From assembly GCA_963712175.1 (NCBI GenBank), contig CAVQGZ010000008.1:124001-188000 (forward strand): a stretch of 64,000 nucleotides of DNA, in the 5' to 3' direction. Source of the stretch: CAVQGZ01 sp963712175. Its GTDB lineage: Bacteria; Actinomycetota; Actinomycetes; Jiangellales; Jiangellaceae. Below the pieces are notes generated by a model. The model was not told the origin of the DNA and ran no database searches. It saw only the letters and a program-made list of their open reading frames with translations. The translations under genes and the position numbers were made by a program. This document shows, one piece after another, positions 50,669 through 59,981 of this stretch; the first letter of the stretch is position 1; every line of letters begins with the position of its first letter.

Positions 50669-51871
50669 GTGAGCGAGTCCGAGCGCCTTATCGCCGAGGT
50701 GGAGGCCCACACCGCCCGCAACTACCTGCCTCTGCCGGTCGTGATCGCCGCAGGGGAGGGCGCGTGGGTCACCGACGTGGCCGGTCGGCGCTATCTGGAC
50801 TGCCTCGCCGGATACTCCGCTCTCAACTTCGGGCACGGACATCCCGCGATTCTCGCCGCCGCCCGAGACCAGCTAGAACAGCTGACCCTGACGAGTCGTG
50901 CGTTCCACCACGACAAGCTGGGGCCGTTCGTCGCCGGTCTAGCGCGCTTGGCCAGCAAGGACATGGTGCTGCCCATGAACTCTGGTGCCGAGGCCGTCGA
51001 GTCCGCGATCAAGGTGGCCCGCAAGTGGGGCTACGAGGTCAAGGGGGTGCCGGACGAACAGGCGGAGATCATCGTGGCCAGCGGTAACTTCCATGGCCGG
51101 ACCATCACGATCATCTCCTTCAGCGACGACTCGGACGCGCGCGGGGGCTTCGGCCCCTACACGCCCGGGTTCGTCACCGTTCCGTACGGCGACGCCGACG
51201 CGGTGGCCGCCGCTGTCACAGCCCGCACAGTGGCTGTCCTGCTCGAGCCGATCCAGGGGGAGAGCGGGGTCCTGATACCGCCGGACGGGTACCTCGCAGC
51301 CGTCCGGGCGATCACGGCGGCCAACAACGTTCTGCTGATCGCCGACGAGATCCAGTCCGGACTCGGGCGCACCGGGCGGACGTTCGCCTGTGACCACGAG
51401 GGCGTCGTCCCCGACGTCTACGTCCTCGGCAAGGCGCTCGGCGGCGGAGTCGTCCCGGTGTCGGCCGTGGTTGCCGATGCCGACGTCCTCGGGGTGCTGC
51501 AGCCAGGTCAGCACGGCAGCACGTTCGGAGGCAACCCGTTGGCCAGTGCGGTCGGCAGCGCCGTGGTCGGACTGCTCGAGTCGGGGGAGATGCAGTCGCG
51601 GGCAGCCGGGCTGGGACAGGTTCTGGAGGAGGCCCTGATCCCGTTGGTGGGCCACGGGCTGACCGCCGTCCGAGTACGCGGGCTGTGGGCCGGCATCGAC
51701 ATCGACCCCGCGGTGGGCACGGGCCGGCAGACGTGCGAGCGGCTGCTGGACCGGGGGGTGCTGGCCAAGGACACCCACGGGAGCACCATCAGGCTGGCGC
51801 CACCGCTGGTGATCGAGGAGCGCGACCTGCGATGGGCTGTGGCTCAGCTGGAGCACTGCCTGCAGGCATGA
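50669..51871 (+). CDS. rocD: Ornithine aminotransferase
   Basis: A 400-residue class III PLP aminotransferase. The core contains LDCLAGYSALNFGHGHP, LPMNSGAEAVESAIKVARKWGY, ASGNFHGRT, LLEPIQGESGV, ADEIQSGLGRTG and the PLP lysine in LGKALGGGVVPVSAV, all in the ornithine-oxo-acid aminotransferase arrangement. It converts ornithine and 2-oxoglutarate to glutamate semialdehyde and glutamate. GTG at 50669 is the start. No arginase gene is adjacent; it follows the flavoprotein gene by 56 bp. Confidence 0.9.
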   Translation: MSESERLIAEVEAHTARNYLPLPVVIAAGEGAWVTDVAGRRYLDCLAGYSALNFGHGHPAILAAARDQLEQLTLTSRAFHHDKLGPFVAGLARLASKDMVLPMNSGAEAVESAIKVARKWGYEVKGVPDEQAEIIVASGNFHGRTITIISFSDDSDARGGFGPYTPGFVTVPYGDADAVAAAVTARTVAVLLEPIQGESGVLIPPDGYLAAVRAITAANNVLLIADEIQSGLGRTGRTFACDHEGVVPDVYVLGKALGGGVVPVSAVVADADVLGVLQPGQHGSTFGGNPLASAVGSAVVGLLESGEMQSRAAGLGQVLEEALIPLVGHGLTAVRVRGLWAGIDIDPAVGTGRQTCERLLDRGVLAKDTHGSTIRLAPPLVIEERDLRWAVAQLEHCLQA

Positions 51872-51888
51872 CCTGCGAGGTCGTGTGC

Positions 51889-54800
51889 TCAGTCGACGAT
51901 CGCCTCACGAAGGCGCACGGAGATGGACCTGACCTGGCCAGTGCGACCGAAGATGGTGGCGCTGACGTCGCGGTCGAGGATGCCGCCCGTCCCGGGGACA
52001 ACGGTCCCGTCCGCCATGTGCGCAGCGACCTCGGGGACCTCCCCGCGTTCGACGAGCACAGGAACCTGGCAGAACGTGAAGGCGAAGGAGTCCGGGGGTA
52101 GCTGGATCGACCGGGTTCGCCCCGCCACGTCCTGGTACTCGAAGGTGCCCCCGGCGCTCCACTCAGCGCTTCGCAGCAGCGTCGGGCGAACGACGATCCT
52201 GCCGTCGTCGACGCGCAGGCCCAGCTCACCCAACCGGGTCAGCACCTCTTCCTTGACCTGGCCGGTCATGCCGGGCTGACGGGCGCCGCGCCCAGCGGGG
52301 GTGTGCGAGTAGGGATCTGTGGGGAAGGCTCCGTAGACGTCGGGGGCCTTGCAGTACCCGAGGCCGGCGCGAATGTCTTCGTAGGCGGCGACGAGGCCGT
52401 CCGTCGTCTGCTGATCGGCTCCGTCCGCCACGGCACGCTCGAGAGTCTCCTGGACTGCCAGGAGCAGCTTGGACACCATGTGCCAGTAGATGCTTCCCAG
52501 CCCCTCGAAGGCGAAGAACGTGCCCGATCGTCCGGTGAACTCGGCGTGCTGGAACACCTCCTCGAAGAGCTCCAGCAGGCATGCACGATCCCGCTCGACC
52601 GCCTCGTGCCACACCGGATCCGTGCTCAGGCGGTCCAGCTCGTCCTCGACCCCGCGAGCGTTGCGGATGTGAGCCGCGAAGTGCAGGTCGCCATGGATGT
52701 CGCGGCGCACGAGGGTGCGATCCCCGGCATCGACCAGCGCTGCGACGAGCCCGCAACCGCTCGCCTGCTCGGCGCTGAGGCTGTTGCGCTCCAGAAAGCC
52801 GGGCAGGTCCTTGTCGGGGTAGAGCAGGTAGCTGTTCTGGTCGGCGCGGTACAGCGAGCTGTGCCGCAGGCTCGTGAGCAGGGTGAGCGACTGCTGCGCG
52901 GAGAGCAGCCCGCTGGACAACGCGGCGACCTGACCCTCGAGCATCGTCGCCAGCCTCCGAACGGCGGCAGTGCCCGGGCCCAGCTCGAGGACGTTGTAGG
53001 AATGGGTCAGCCCGTCCGCGCGCATGTTGCTCTGCAGGCTTGCTTCGACGAACCTCAAGGACATGGTGAGCAGGTCCGCGACCTCCGCCGCGGCTAGCGA
53101 GGTTCGGGTTCCCGAGATCCCCGAGTAGACACGCTGGCGGTATGCGGTCCCGGCACGCCCGAGCGCGTCCATGACGCTGTGGCGCCGACGGTCGTCGAAG
53201 CCCGAGTCCAGTCCCTCGGCGTGCTGGACGAGGACGTCGTGCACGCTCCTCGCCAGCTGTGCGAGCTCGCTGCTGATCTCGACACCCTCGTTCAGCAGCT
53301 CTCGCACGAAGGACAGGTAGCGCCGCAGGTAGGCCAGCGTGACGACGGACAACCCGCGACCGACCAACGCGTTGTTGGCGTCGTTCCACTCCGGTCGTTG
53401 GGTGTTCATCCAGATGCCGCCGTCGGGGACAAGGTTGACGAGCTTCGCCAGCGCCAGCAGTAGCAGCTTGTCCGCCAACGTCACCCGGACCAGGTCACCG
53501 TCGGGCGCGTGCACGAGCCGCCCGTCGGCGCCCTCCCGGCCGACACGCTCCGCGATGGCGGCGTGGTGGGCCTGGTCGAAGGTGATCGTGTCGTAGGGGT
53601 CGGCAAGCGTCTGCTCGTACGAGGCGATCCGGTACGGGACGTCCGCATGGGTGAACACGGCACGGGTGAGCATGGCGTCGATGCGACCGGGGTGGAAGCG
53701 CTCTGATGTCTCGAGGAGCTTGAGCAGGTAGACGATCTGGTGGTCGCTCCAGTAGCCGATGTTCGACCAGGGGTTGTCCGGCTCCGGCACCTCCCAGTCC
53801 ACCCCGCCCCGCGAGATGCGGTAGGGGTTGTACCCGTCTGCGGTCGTGGCGTCGACGAACACCGTCACCATCGACTCGATGAACTCCGGGTACGACCAGG
53901 CCAACGCCTCCCAGTTCTGGAAGATGTCGCGCCAGTTGCCCTGGTAGTCCAGGCGCTGGTGGCCGTGCTCGTCGCGCAGGACGATCTGGAACTTGTTCCA
54001 CGGCCGGCTCGGATCCCCGTGGCGGCGACTGAAGGTCAGCGGCAGGTACTCCCTGCAGAGCCGGTAGAGGTCGAGATCCCCGGTCGCCTCCGCAGTCTTG
54101 ACCAGCTCGTCGGCGCGCAGAACGTCGGGAAGCCGGTCGAGCACGCCCTTGCAGCGCCGTGCGGTCGCGGTGCTTCGTTGGGCGATGAACCTGCGGACGT
54201 CCGTGGCCTCGACGAGGTACCCGTGCGCGGGGACTCCTCCCCGCATGTCGTTGAACAGCACGTTCGCCGCGTGGTGGACCGTTGCCAGCTCGTCGCCGGT
54301 GAGCTGCAGGCCGTCGGTGGCGGACAGGATCGACTCCAGGCCGGCACGGGTGTCGACGATGTCGTCCTCGAGCTGATCGGCAAGGCCAGCCGGGTCGCGC
54401 AGCTGCTCGCGCAGCGCCACGACGTCGGTCGAGTCGTAGTGGACGTCGGCGACGACGCGCCAGCGGCGCCGCTGGCCCGGGGTAAGCGTGAGGCTGGCGT
54501 GCACCAGGTAGGCGCTCCGCTCGCCGCGGACGTCGGACTCGGCCTCGACGACACCCCCCTCGACGAACGACCGCAGCTGGCGGGTGGACAGCAGGTAGTC
54601 GACGTTGCTCAGCCCCAGCTGCCAGGCGACGTTGGCCTGCAGGCACTCGCTGGGTTCGGCCAGGTCGGTGAGAGTCGAGCTGAGGGCGATGAGACCAAGC
54701 CCGGTCTCGACGTCCAGCTCGCATCGCTTGTAGGCATCGAGCAGGGTGCTCAGCTCGTTCTGGACCTGCGCGCTCACCGCGGCGGGCAGCAGGTTCACCA

Positions 54801-55302
54801 GCCCGTCGAGCAGCTCGACCTCGCGAGGCTGGTCGGTCACCGATGTCAGCTCGCAGGTGCGCACCACCCCGAAGCGAGCACTGGACTGCCAGAAGACCCG
54901 CAGTCGCAGCCCCAGGTCGGAACGTGCCTCCTCGAAGACCAGCGTCGTGCCGAGCACGTCCTTGTACAGCGACCGTTCCACCGGAGGGTCCCCGGGGCGG
55001 GTCTCGGCGAACGGCTGCCAGACGGCGACCGAGCCGTCGTCTCGAGTGACCCGCAGGATGCTGAGCCCCCCGGTTCGACCGGCGCTCTCAGTCACCTTGT
55101 CGTCGGTGTAGTAGGGGAACAGCGCCCGATCGGCGTCGACTCGTCCGGCGGTCAGGCCACCGGTGCTGGAGATGAACATCCAGATGTCGCTGGACCCGAC
55201 GATGGTCATGAAGAACGGAGGCATCTGGTCGTACGAGGAGATCCGGTAGAAGCGGTCTCCATCGAGATCGACGAGACTTCCCTCGACGTGCGCGTCGGTC
55301 AC
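51889..55302 (-). CDS. Large GH94/GH149-like phosphorylase-type enzyme
   Basis: An 1137-residue cytoplasmic protein without signal peptide. An N-terminal beta-sandwich (about 1-300, with IGSSDIWMF-like and SYDQMPPFF segments) precedes an (alpha/alpha)6-type catalytic region. Candidate active-site elements are NWRD (456-459), GYWSDHQ (516-522) and EWNDANNALVG with Asp641, close to the GDWNDGxN loop of GH94 phosphorylases. Size fits GH149/GH161 beta-1,3-glucan phosphorylases better than ordinary cellobiose phosphorylase (about 800). It lies 10 bp downstream of the LacI gene and the sugar importer, so phosphorolysis of an imported oligosaccharide is the best guess. Exact family and linkage are uncertain. 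Confidence 0.65.
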   Translation of the reverse strand: MTDAHVEGSLVDLDGDRFYRISSYDQMPPFFMTIVGSSDIWMFISSTGGLTAGRVDADRALFPYYTDDKVTESAGRTGGLSILRVTRDDGSVAVWQPFAETRPGDPPVERSLYKDVLGTTLVFEEARSDLGLRLRVFWQSSARFGVVRTCELTSVTDQPREVELLDGLVNLLPAAVSAQVQNELSTLLDAYKRCELDVETGLGLIALSSTLTDLAEPSECLQANVAWQLGLSNVDYLLSTRQLRSFVEGGVVEAESDVRGERSAYLVHASLTLTPGQRRRWRVVADVHYDSTDVVALREQLRDPAGLADQLEDDIVDTRAGLESILSATDGLQLTGDELATVHHAANVLFNDMRGGVPAHGYLVEATDVRRFIAQRSTATARRCKGVLDRLPDVLRADELVKTAEATGDLDLYRLCREYLPLTFSRRHGDPSRPWNKFQIVLRDEHGHQRLDYQGNWRDIFQNWEALAWSYPEFIESMVTVFVDATTADGYNPYRISRGGVDWEVPEPDNPWSNIGYWSDHQIVYLLKLLETSERFHPGRIDAMLTRAVFTHADVPYRIASYEQTLADPYDTITFDQAHHAAIAERVGREGADGRLVHAPDGDLVRVTLADKLLLLALAKLVNLVPDGGIWMNTQRPEWNDANNALVGRGLSVVTLAYLRRYLSFVRELLNEGVEISSELAQLARSVHDVLVQHAEGLDSGFDDRRRHSVMDALGRAGTAYRQRVYSGISGTRTSLAAAEVADLLTMSLRFVEASLQSNMRADGLTHSYNVLELGPGTAAVRRLATMLEGQVAALSSGLLSAQQSLTLLTSLRHSSLYRADQNSYLLYPDKDLPGFLERNSLSAEQASGCGLVAALVDAGDRTLVRRDIHGDLHFAAHIRNARGVEDELDRLSTDPVWHEAVERDRACLLELFEEVFQHAEFTGRSGTFFAFEGLGSIYWHMVSKLLLAVQETLERAVADGADQQTTDGLVAAYEDIRAGLGYCKAPDVYGAFPTDPYSHTPAGRGARQPGMTGQVKEEVLTRLGELGLRVDDGRIVVRPTLLRSAEWSAGGTFEYQDVAGRTRSIQLPPDSFAFTFCQVPVLVERGEVPEVAAHMADGTVVPGTGGILDRDVSATIFGRTGQVRSISVRLREAIVD

Positions 55303-55312
55303 GAAGCCTCCA

Positions 55313-56372
55313 TCAGGCCGTGGTGCGAAGGACGAGCTGAGGCGCGTAGAGCACGGGGTCGTTGCCGCGGTCGTTGCCTGCCAGTAGGTCGAGGAGTATG
55401 CCTCCAGCCTTGTCGGCCATCTCGGTGACCGGGTGGGCGATGGTGCTCAGGGGCGGATCGGTGGATTGGGCGATGTCGAAGTCGTCGAAGCCGATGATGG
55501 CGACGTCGCCTGGCGCCCGGCGGCCATGGCCGGCGAGCTCGCTCAGGGCGGCCGCGGCCATCAGGTCAGAGGCGACGAAGATCGCGTCGACGTCGGGGTG
55601 GCGCTCCAGCAGCAGACGGGCGGCCTCCCGTCCGCCCTCCTGGGTGAAGTCACCGTAGGCAACGGCGTCGTCGGGAAGGCCAGCGGCCCGCATCGCCTGG
55701 CGCCAGCCCTGGAGTCGGTCGACACCGGCCGTCATGTCCTGGGGGCCAGCGATGGTGGCGATCCGCTTGTGTCCCGTGGCGATGAGGTGGTCGGTCGCGA
55801 GACGGGCGCCCGAGACGTTGTCCATGTCGACGTAGTGCGCGTTGGACACTCCCAGCGGTCGGCCGATGAACACGCAGGGCAGCGACGTGTGCACCACCAT
55901 GCTGTTCAACGAGTCGTCGCGGTGGTGGGACGCAATGATGGCGCCATCCACGTGTCCTGCCTCGAGGTACCTGGTGATCCGGCCTGCGCCCTCACCTGGT
56001 CGCGCGATGAGCAGGACCAGCTGCTGGTCCTGCTTCCTCCAGGCACGATGACAGCCCGAGGATGATCCGGGCGAAGAAGGGGTCGGTGAGCACGCGAGAG
56101 TTGGGTTCGGGAAGGACGAGCGCGACGGCGTCAGACCTCCCGAGGGCAAGACTGCGTGCCGCCGCGCTCGGGGTGAACCCGAGCTCGGCGATGGCGGTCT
56201 CGACGGCCGCACGCGCGTTGTCGCTCACGAGGGTGCTCCCGCTGATGACTCGCGAGGCCGTCGCGCGTGACACCCCCGCCGCGGCTGCCACCTGGCGGAT
56301 GGTCACCTTCCCGCGGCGGGACAGATGCGGCGGTTGGGCAGAAGGCGGCGCCTCCTGTTGCGCACGTGTCAT
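55313..56372 (-). CDS. LacI-family sugar regulator with one frameshift
   Basis: A repressor of about 352 residues. The first frame carries the LacI helix-turn-helix (VTIRQVAAAAGVSRATASRVI) and SAAARSLALGRSDAVALVLPE. The second frame carries the effector domain (RYLEAGHVDGAIIASHH, TGHKRIATIAGP, AIFVASDLMAAAALSEL, VAIIGFDDFDIAQSTDPPLSTI). One extra base near 56027 separates the two; deleting it gives SSCLEEAGQQLVLLIARP without a break. It is transcribed with the transporter upstream and the phosphorylase-like gene downstream, so it most likely controls this operon through the palindrome at 59811. Confidence 0.87.
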
Positions 56373-56404
56373 GGCCGCACGCTATCGATTGCGCCCGTGC
56401 GGCC
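56373..56404 (-). repeat. Inverted repeat between permease G and lacI genes
   Basis: GGCCGCACG (56373-56381) and CGTGCGGCC (56396-56404) are perfect 9-bp arms with a 14-bp loop. It ends next to the lacI start, so it could be an attenuator hairpin or an internal operator. Confidence 0.5.
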
Positions 56405-56415
56405 ACGAGTGGTCC

Positions 56416-57339
56416 TCACCCCTTCACGGCCCCCTGCATGATGCCAGCCACCAGCTGGCGGCCGGCCACGAAGAACAGGACGATCAGCGGCACGGTGGCT
56501 GCCACAACGCCGGCCATGATCAGTGACATGTCCTTGAAGAACGACGCCTGAAGCAGCTGCAGAGCGACGGGCAGCGTCGGGTTGTCCGGTCCCAGGACGA
56601 TGAACGGCCAGAAGAAGTTCACCCACGATGCCACGAACGTGAACAGCGCCAGCATGGTCGCTGCTGGCCGCGCGGCCGGGAGCGCCACGTGCCAGAAAGT
56701 TCGGATGAGCGAGCACCCGTCGACGCGTGCTGCCTCCACCAACTCGTAGGGCAGCGCGCTCTCGAGGTACTGCGTCATCCAGAAGACACCGAAGGCGGTG
56801 ACCAGGCCAGGGACGATGACGGCCTGGAGCTGGCCGACCCACCCGAACTCGGCCATCAAGATGAACAACGGCACGACGCCGAGCTGGGTGGGGACGGCCA
56901 TCGTTGCGATCACGAACACCAGCAGTGGTCCTCGCCCGCGGAAGCGCAGCTTCGAGAACGAGAAGCCTGCCAGCGTTGCGAACAGCACGACCGACACCGA
57001 GGTGATGACGGCGACGAGGAGCGAGTTGAAGAACGCTTGCCAGAAGGGCATTTCCTCGAACACCCGAGCCAGGTTCTCGAACAGGTTCCCTTCAGGCAGA
57101 AGAGCCGGGATCGGGTTCTGCGCGATGGTCACGGCGTCGGAGGAGGCAAGCTGGATCGAGTAGTAGATCGGGTATGCCGAGATCGCTACGACAGCACCGA
57201 GGATGGTGTACGTCACCCAGCGCGGGCGGCGTTCTGCCCCGTAGCCGGATCGGCGACGTCGGCGCGCAGCGGCACGGGCCGCGCCGGCACCAGCCGTCTG
57301 CTCGATGACGGGGATCGAGGGCTCGGTCTTGTTGCTCAT
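56416..57339 (-). CDS. Carbohydrate ABC permease, MalG type
   Basis: A 307-residue permease with six helices. The EAA loop is EAARVDGCSLIRTFWHVALPAARP, FWMTQYLESALPYEL precedes it, and the C-terminus GRQLVAGIMQGAVKG is typical. It pairs with the MalF-like subunit encoded just upstream, sharing a one-base overlap (TGATG). ATG at 57339 is preceded by GAAGAAG. No ATPase gene is present in the operon. Confidence 0.92.
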   Translation of the reverse strand: MSNKTEPSIPVIEQTAGAGAARAAARRRRRSGYGAERRPRWVTYTILGAVVAISAYPIYYSIQLASSDAVTIAQNPIPALLPEGNLFENLARVFEEMPFWQAFFNSLLVAVITSVSVVLFATLAGFSFSKLRFRGRGPLLVFVIATMAVPTQLGVVPLFILMAEFGWVGQLQAVIVPGLVTAFGVFWMTQYLESALPYELVEAARVDGCSLIRTFWHVALPAARPAATMLALFTFVASWVNFFWPFIVLGPDNPTLPVALQLLQASFFKDMSLIMAGVVAATVPLIVLFFVAGRQLVAGIMQGAVKG

Positions 57340-58319
57340 CACTTCTTCCCTCCCGTGCTGGCGACGCGTCTGGTGATCATGAAGTTGATCAAGCCGATCA
57401 CCACGATGATGAGGAACAAGATCCAGGCAACCGCGGAAGCCTGACCGAAGCTCTTCTGTGGCCCCCACCCGAGCTCGTACAGGTACATGGTGAGCGTCAG
57501 CCACTGACGGTCCGCACCGCCGTCACCTGACTGGTTGAACATCCGGGGCTCGTCGAAGATCTGCAGGCCACCGATGGTGGCGGTGATGATGACGAAGATG
57601 AGAGTCGGGCGCAGCATGGGGATGGTCACGGAGAAGAACGTCCGCACTCGGCTGGCGCCGTCGATGATGGCCGCCTCGTAGACGTCCCTGGGGATCGCCT
57701 GCATCGCCGCGAGGAAGATCAGGGTGTTGTACCCCGTCCATCGGAAGTTGACCATCGTCGCGATCGCAACGTGGCTGGGAAGCACGTCGGCGTGCCAGCG
57801 GATCGGCTCAATCCCCACCATCCCCAGCAGCTCGTTGATCATGCCCGACTGGTCGGCGAAGAGGCGCGAGAAGATGAGCGACACGGCGACCGGCGCCACC
57901 ACGTAGGGCAGCAGCACACCCATGCGCCAGAACGTCTTCGCCCGGATGTTCTGGTCCAGAACAGCAGCGATGGCGATCGCGGCGATCACCTGGGGGATGG
58001 ACGAGATCAGGAAGATGCTGAAGGTGTTACGGGTGGCCTTCGCGAAGTTCGTCTGGCCGATCACGCTGGTGTAGTTGTCGAGGCCGACGAACTCCTGACG
58101 CCCTGAGATCAGTCCCCACTCATGCACCGACACGAATGCGGTGTAGGCCAGGGGGAACAAGCCCACGAGCAGGAAGAGGATGAAGAACGGAGAGATGAAC
58201 AGGTAGGGCGAGAACTTGACGTCGAAGGCGGCCATCCGCTGGCGGAACGAACGGCCCGTGGGCCGGGGATCGGCCGGCGGCGGGCTCGAGACGTCTTGTG
58301 GCGCTGCTGTCGTGGACAT
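57339..58319 (-). CDS. Carbohydrate ABC permease, MalF type
   Basis: A 326-residue permease with six helices. An N-terminal cytoplasmic tail leads to PYLFISPFFILFLLVGLFPLAYTAF, and the EAA loop is EAAIIDGASRVRTFFSVTIPMLRP. The segment RWTGYNTLIFLAAMQAIP is characteristic of lactose/cello-oligosaccharide type permeases. ATG at 58319 follows AAGGAGTGCC. A strong hairpin separates it from the binding-protein gene. Confidence 0.92.
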   Translation of the reverse strand: MSTTAAPQDVSSPPPADPRPTGRSFRQRMAAFDVKFSPYLFISPFFILFLLVGLFPLAYTAFVSVHEWGLISGRQEFVGLDNYTSVIGQTNFAKATRNTFSIFLISSIPQVIAAIAIAAVLDQNIRAKTFWRMGVLLPYVVAPVAVSLIFSRLFADQSGMINELLGMVGIEPIRWHADVLPSHVAIATMVNFRWTGYNTLIFLAAMQAIPRDVYEAAIIDGASRVRTFFSVTIPMLRPTLIFVIITATIGGLQIFDEPRMFNQSGDGGADRQWLTLTMYLYELGWGPQKSFGQASAVAWILFLIIVVIGLINFMITRRVASTGGKK

Positions 58320-58357
58320 GGCACTCCTTCTCGCCTGACGTGAGGTGGAGGTGGGGA

Positions 58358-58389
58358 GGTGGGGCCGGGACGTCCGTCCCGGCCCCACC
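58358..58389 (-). terminator. Perfect 14-bp hairpin between binding-protein and permease genes
   Basis: GGTGGGGCCGGGAC (58358-58371), loop GTCC, GTCCCGGCCCCACC (58376-58389). It begins 7 bp past the binding-protein stop on the minus strand. Like the hairpin at 30091, it should lower permease expression relative to the binding protein. Confidence 0.8.
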
Positions 58390-58395
58390 GATGGA

Positions 58396-59709
58396 CTAGC
58401 TCAGACCGAGCTCCTCAAACGCTGTCTCGGCCTTGGCCCACGAGCTCTCGGCGTCGTCGGTCTGCTCGACATCGACCCGGGTGATCGCGTCCGCGACCAC
58501 CGTGTCGATGGCGAAGTAGTTCTCGCCCTTGAAGGGCTGGACCGTGACGGCTTCGGCGCGGTTGGCCATGATCTGCCCGGCCGGCGCGTCGTTGAAGAAC
58601 TCGCTCGTCACCTCGAGCAGAGCAGGGTCACTGAGTGCGTCGACCTGGCTCGGGAAGGTGCCCTTGGCCTGGAACGCCTTGATCTGCTGCTCAGGTGCGG
58701 TCAGCCAGGCTGCGAGCTTCTGGGCCTCTTCGAGGTTCTCGCCCTGGGTCGGCACCGTCAGGAACGACCCGCCCCAGTTGCCGCCCCCACCGGGGAACGT
58801 GTCGGCGATGTCCCAACCCTCGACTCCGGCTGCGTTGCCCTCGATGACGCCGAGCATCCATGCGGGGCACAGCATCGTGGCGAAGCCGTCGGTCTGGAAG
58901 GCGTTGACCCAGTCCTCGCTCCACTGGTTCAGGTTGGCCGACAGCCCCTGGTCGGACGCCGCCAGGACGGCGTCGTAGACGGCCTTCGTCTCGGTGTTCT
59001 CCGACAGCGGGATCGGGGTTCCGTCGGACTCCTCGTAGGCGTTCTCGACCTGGTTGATCATGCCCTTGTAGATCGCTCCGGCCGAGTCGAACCACGGCAC
59101 GTCCGAGTTCGCGGCGAAGTCTGCGCCGACGGCGAAGTAGTCGTCCCAGGTGGATCCGAGCAGCGCCGCGACCTCGTCGCGGTCGGTGGGCAGCCCGGCA
59201 GCCTCGAAGAGGTCAGCGCGGTAGCAGACGGCCTCGGGCCCGATGTCGGTCCCGTAGCCGATGAGTGCCCCGTCCTCAGTGGTCGCCTCAGCCGTCTTCC
59301 AGTCCAGCCAGCGGCCCTCGAGCTCAGGGTCGCTCAGGTCAACGAAGACGTCCTCGTAGACCTTGAGCTCGGGAAGCCAGTCGACCTCGATGGCCTCGAT
59401 GTCGGCCAGCCCCGAACCAGCAGCCAGGCGGGTGTTCAGGTTGTCGCGCGCCTCGCCGGTCGTCGCGGCCTTGCGCTGCTCCACCGTGATGTTCGGGTTC
59501 AGCTCCATGTACTCGGTGATGAGGTCTTCGTAGCCGAACTCGTTGAAGGTCGCGACGGTCAGCGTGATGGCGTCGCCGCTGGACTCACCCCCGCTGTCTC
59601 CGGTGGCGGAGGTGGACTCGTCGCTGTCGCTGCCGCAGGCAGCGAGGATCAGCGCGAGGCTGGCAACGCCGGCGGTGGCGGCGAGCCCTCTCGATCGTGG
59701 GTTTCGCAC
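58396..59709 (-). CDS. Sugar ABC transporter solute-binding lipoprotein
   Basis: A 437-residue secreted lipoprotein. The signal peptide ends in the lipobox LALILAACGS, followed by an acidic Ser/Gly linker. The body is an extracellular-solute-binding family 1 fold with LTVATFNEFGYEDLITEYM, GLADIEAIEVDWL, WDIADTFPGGGGNWGGSFLTVP and LAAWLTAPEQQIKAFQAKG, resembling cellobiose/xylobiose-type binding proteins. GTG at 59709 follows GAGGAG. It leads the operon of two permeases, LacI and the phosphorylase-like enzyme. Confidence 0.92.
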   Translation of the reverse strand: MRNPRSRGLAATAGVASLALILAACGSDSDESTSATGDSGGESSGDAITLTVATFNEFGYEDLITEYMELNPNITVEQRKAATTGEARDNLNTRLAAGSGLADIEAIEVDWLPELKVYEDVFVDLSDPELEGRWLDWKTAEATTEDGALIGYGTDIGPEAVCYRADLFEAAGLPTDRDEVAALLGSTWDDYFAVGADFAANSDVPWFDSAGAIYKGMINQVENAYEESDGTPIPLSENTETKAVYDAVLAASDQGLSANLNQWSEDWVNAFQTDGFATMLCPAWMLGVIEGNAAGVEGWDIADTFPGGGGNWGGSFLTVPTQGENLEEAQKLAAWLTAPEQQIKAFQAKGTFPSQVDALSDPALLEVTSEFFNDAPAGQIMANRAEAVTVQPFKGENYFAIDTVVADAITRVDVEQTDDAESSWAKAETAFEELGLS

Positions 59710-59810
59710 GTACAACTCCTCTTGCTCGAGGGGTGGCTCCTGGCACCACCCCGGTTGTTCACCGCGGTTCGCGCGATGAACTGGCACCGGACCCAGCCGA
59801 GTGGGTCAGG

Positions 59811-59826
59811 CTGGGACCGGTCCCAG
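59811..59826. promoter_or_regulatory. Perfect palindrome CTGGGACCGGTCCCAG, CebR-like LacI operator
   Basis: A 16-bp perfect palindrome 101 bp upstream of the binding-protein start. Its core TGGGACCGGTCCCA differs from the Streptomyces CebR box (TGGGAGCGCTCCCA, from memory) at only two symmetrical positions. It is very likely the operator of the LacI regulator encoded in the operon. Confidence 0.75.
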
Positions 59827-59827
59827 T

Positions 59828-59847
59828 TGAGACGAAACTCTGTCTCA
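59828..59847. promoter_or_regulatory. Second dyad TGAGAC-N8-GTCTCA
   Basis: Perfect 6-bp arms with an 8-bp centre, one base from the CebR-like palindrome. A third dyad, GACCCA-N6-TGGGTC, lies at 59790-59807. The cluster marks the operon promoter; which protein binds the outer sites is unknown. Confidence 0.4.
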
Positions 59848-59981
59848 CCGACCACCGCCCGTCAAGCGTCGTTACCGAATTGCGATTCAAGGCAAGGAAT
59901 ATCCTCGAGCTGGGGTAGCGCACGGCGGTTGAGTCACCTACCCCGGCCGAGACGAGTCGGGCGCGGTCGTATCGTCGGGTC

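Noticed and set aside
53740..55428. 562-residue plus-strand open frame
   Set aside because: Antisense to the phosphorylase-like gene; low-complexity shadow with no family match.
56380..56400. ATCGAT within the loop upstream of lacI as the LacI operator
   Set aside because: The palindrome is only six bases, while the 16-bp palindrome at 59811 is a far better candidate.
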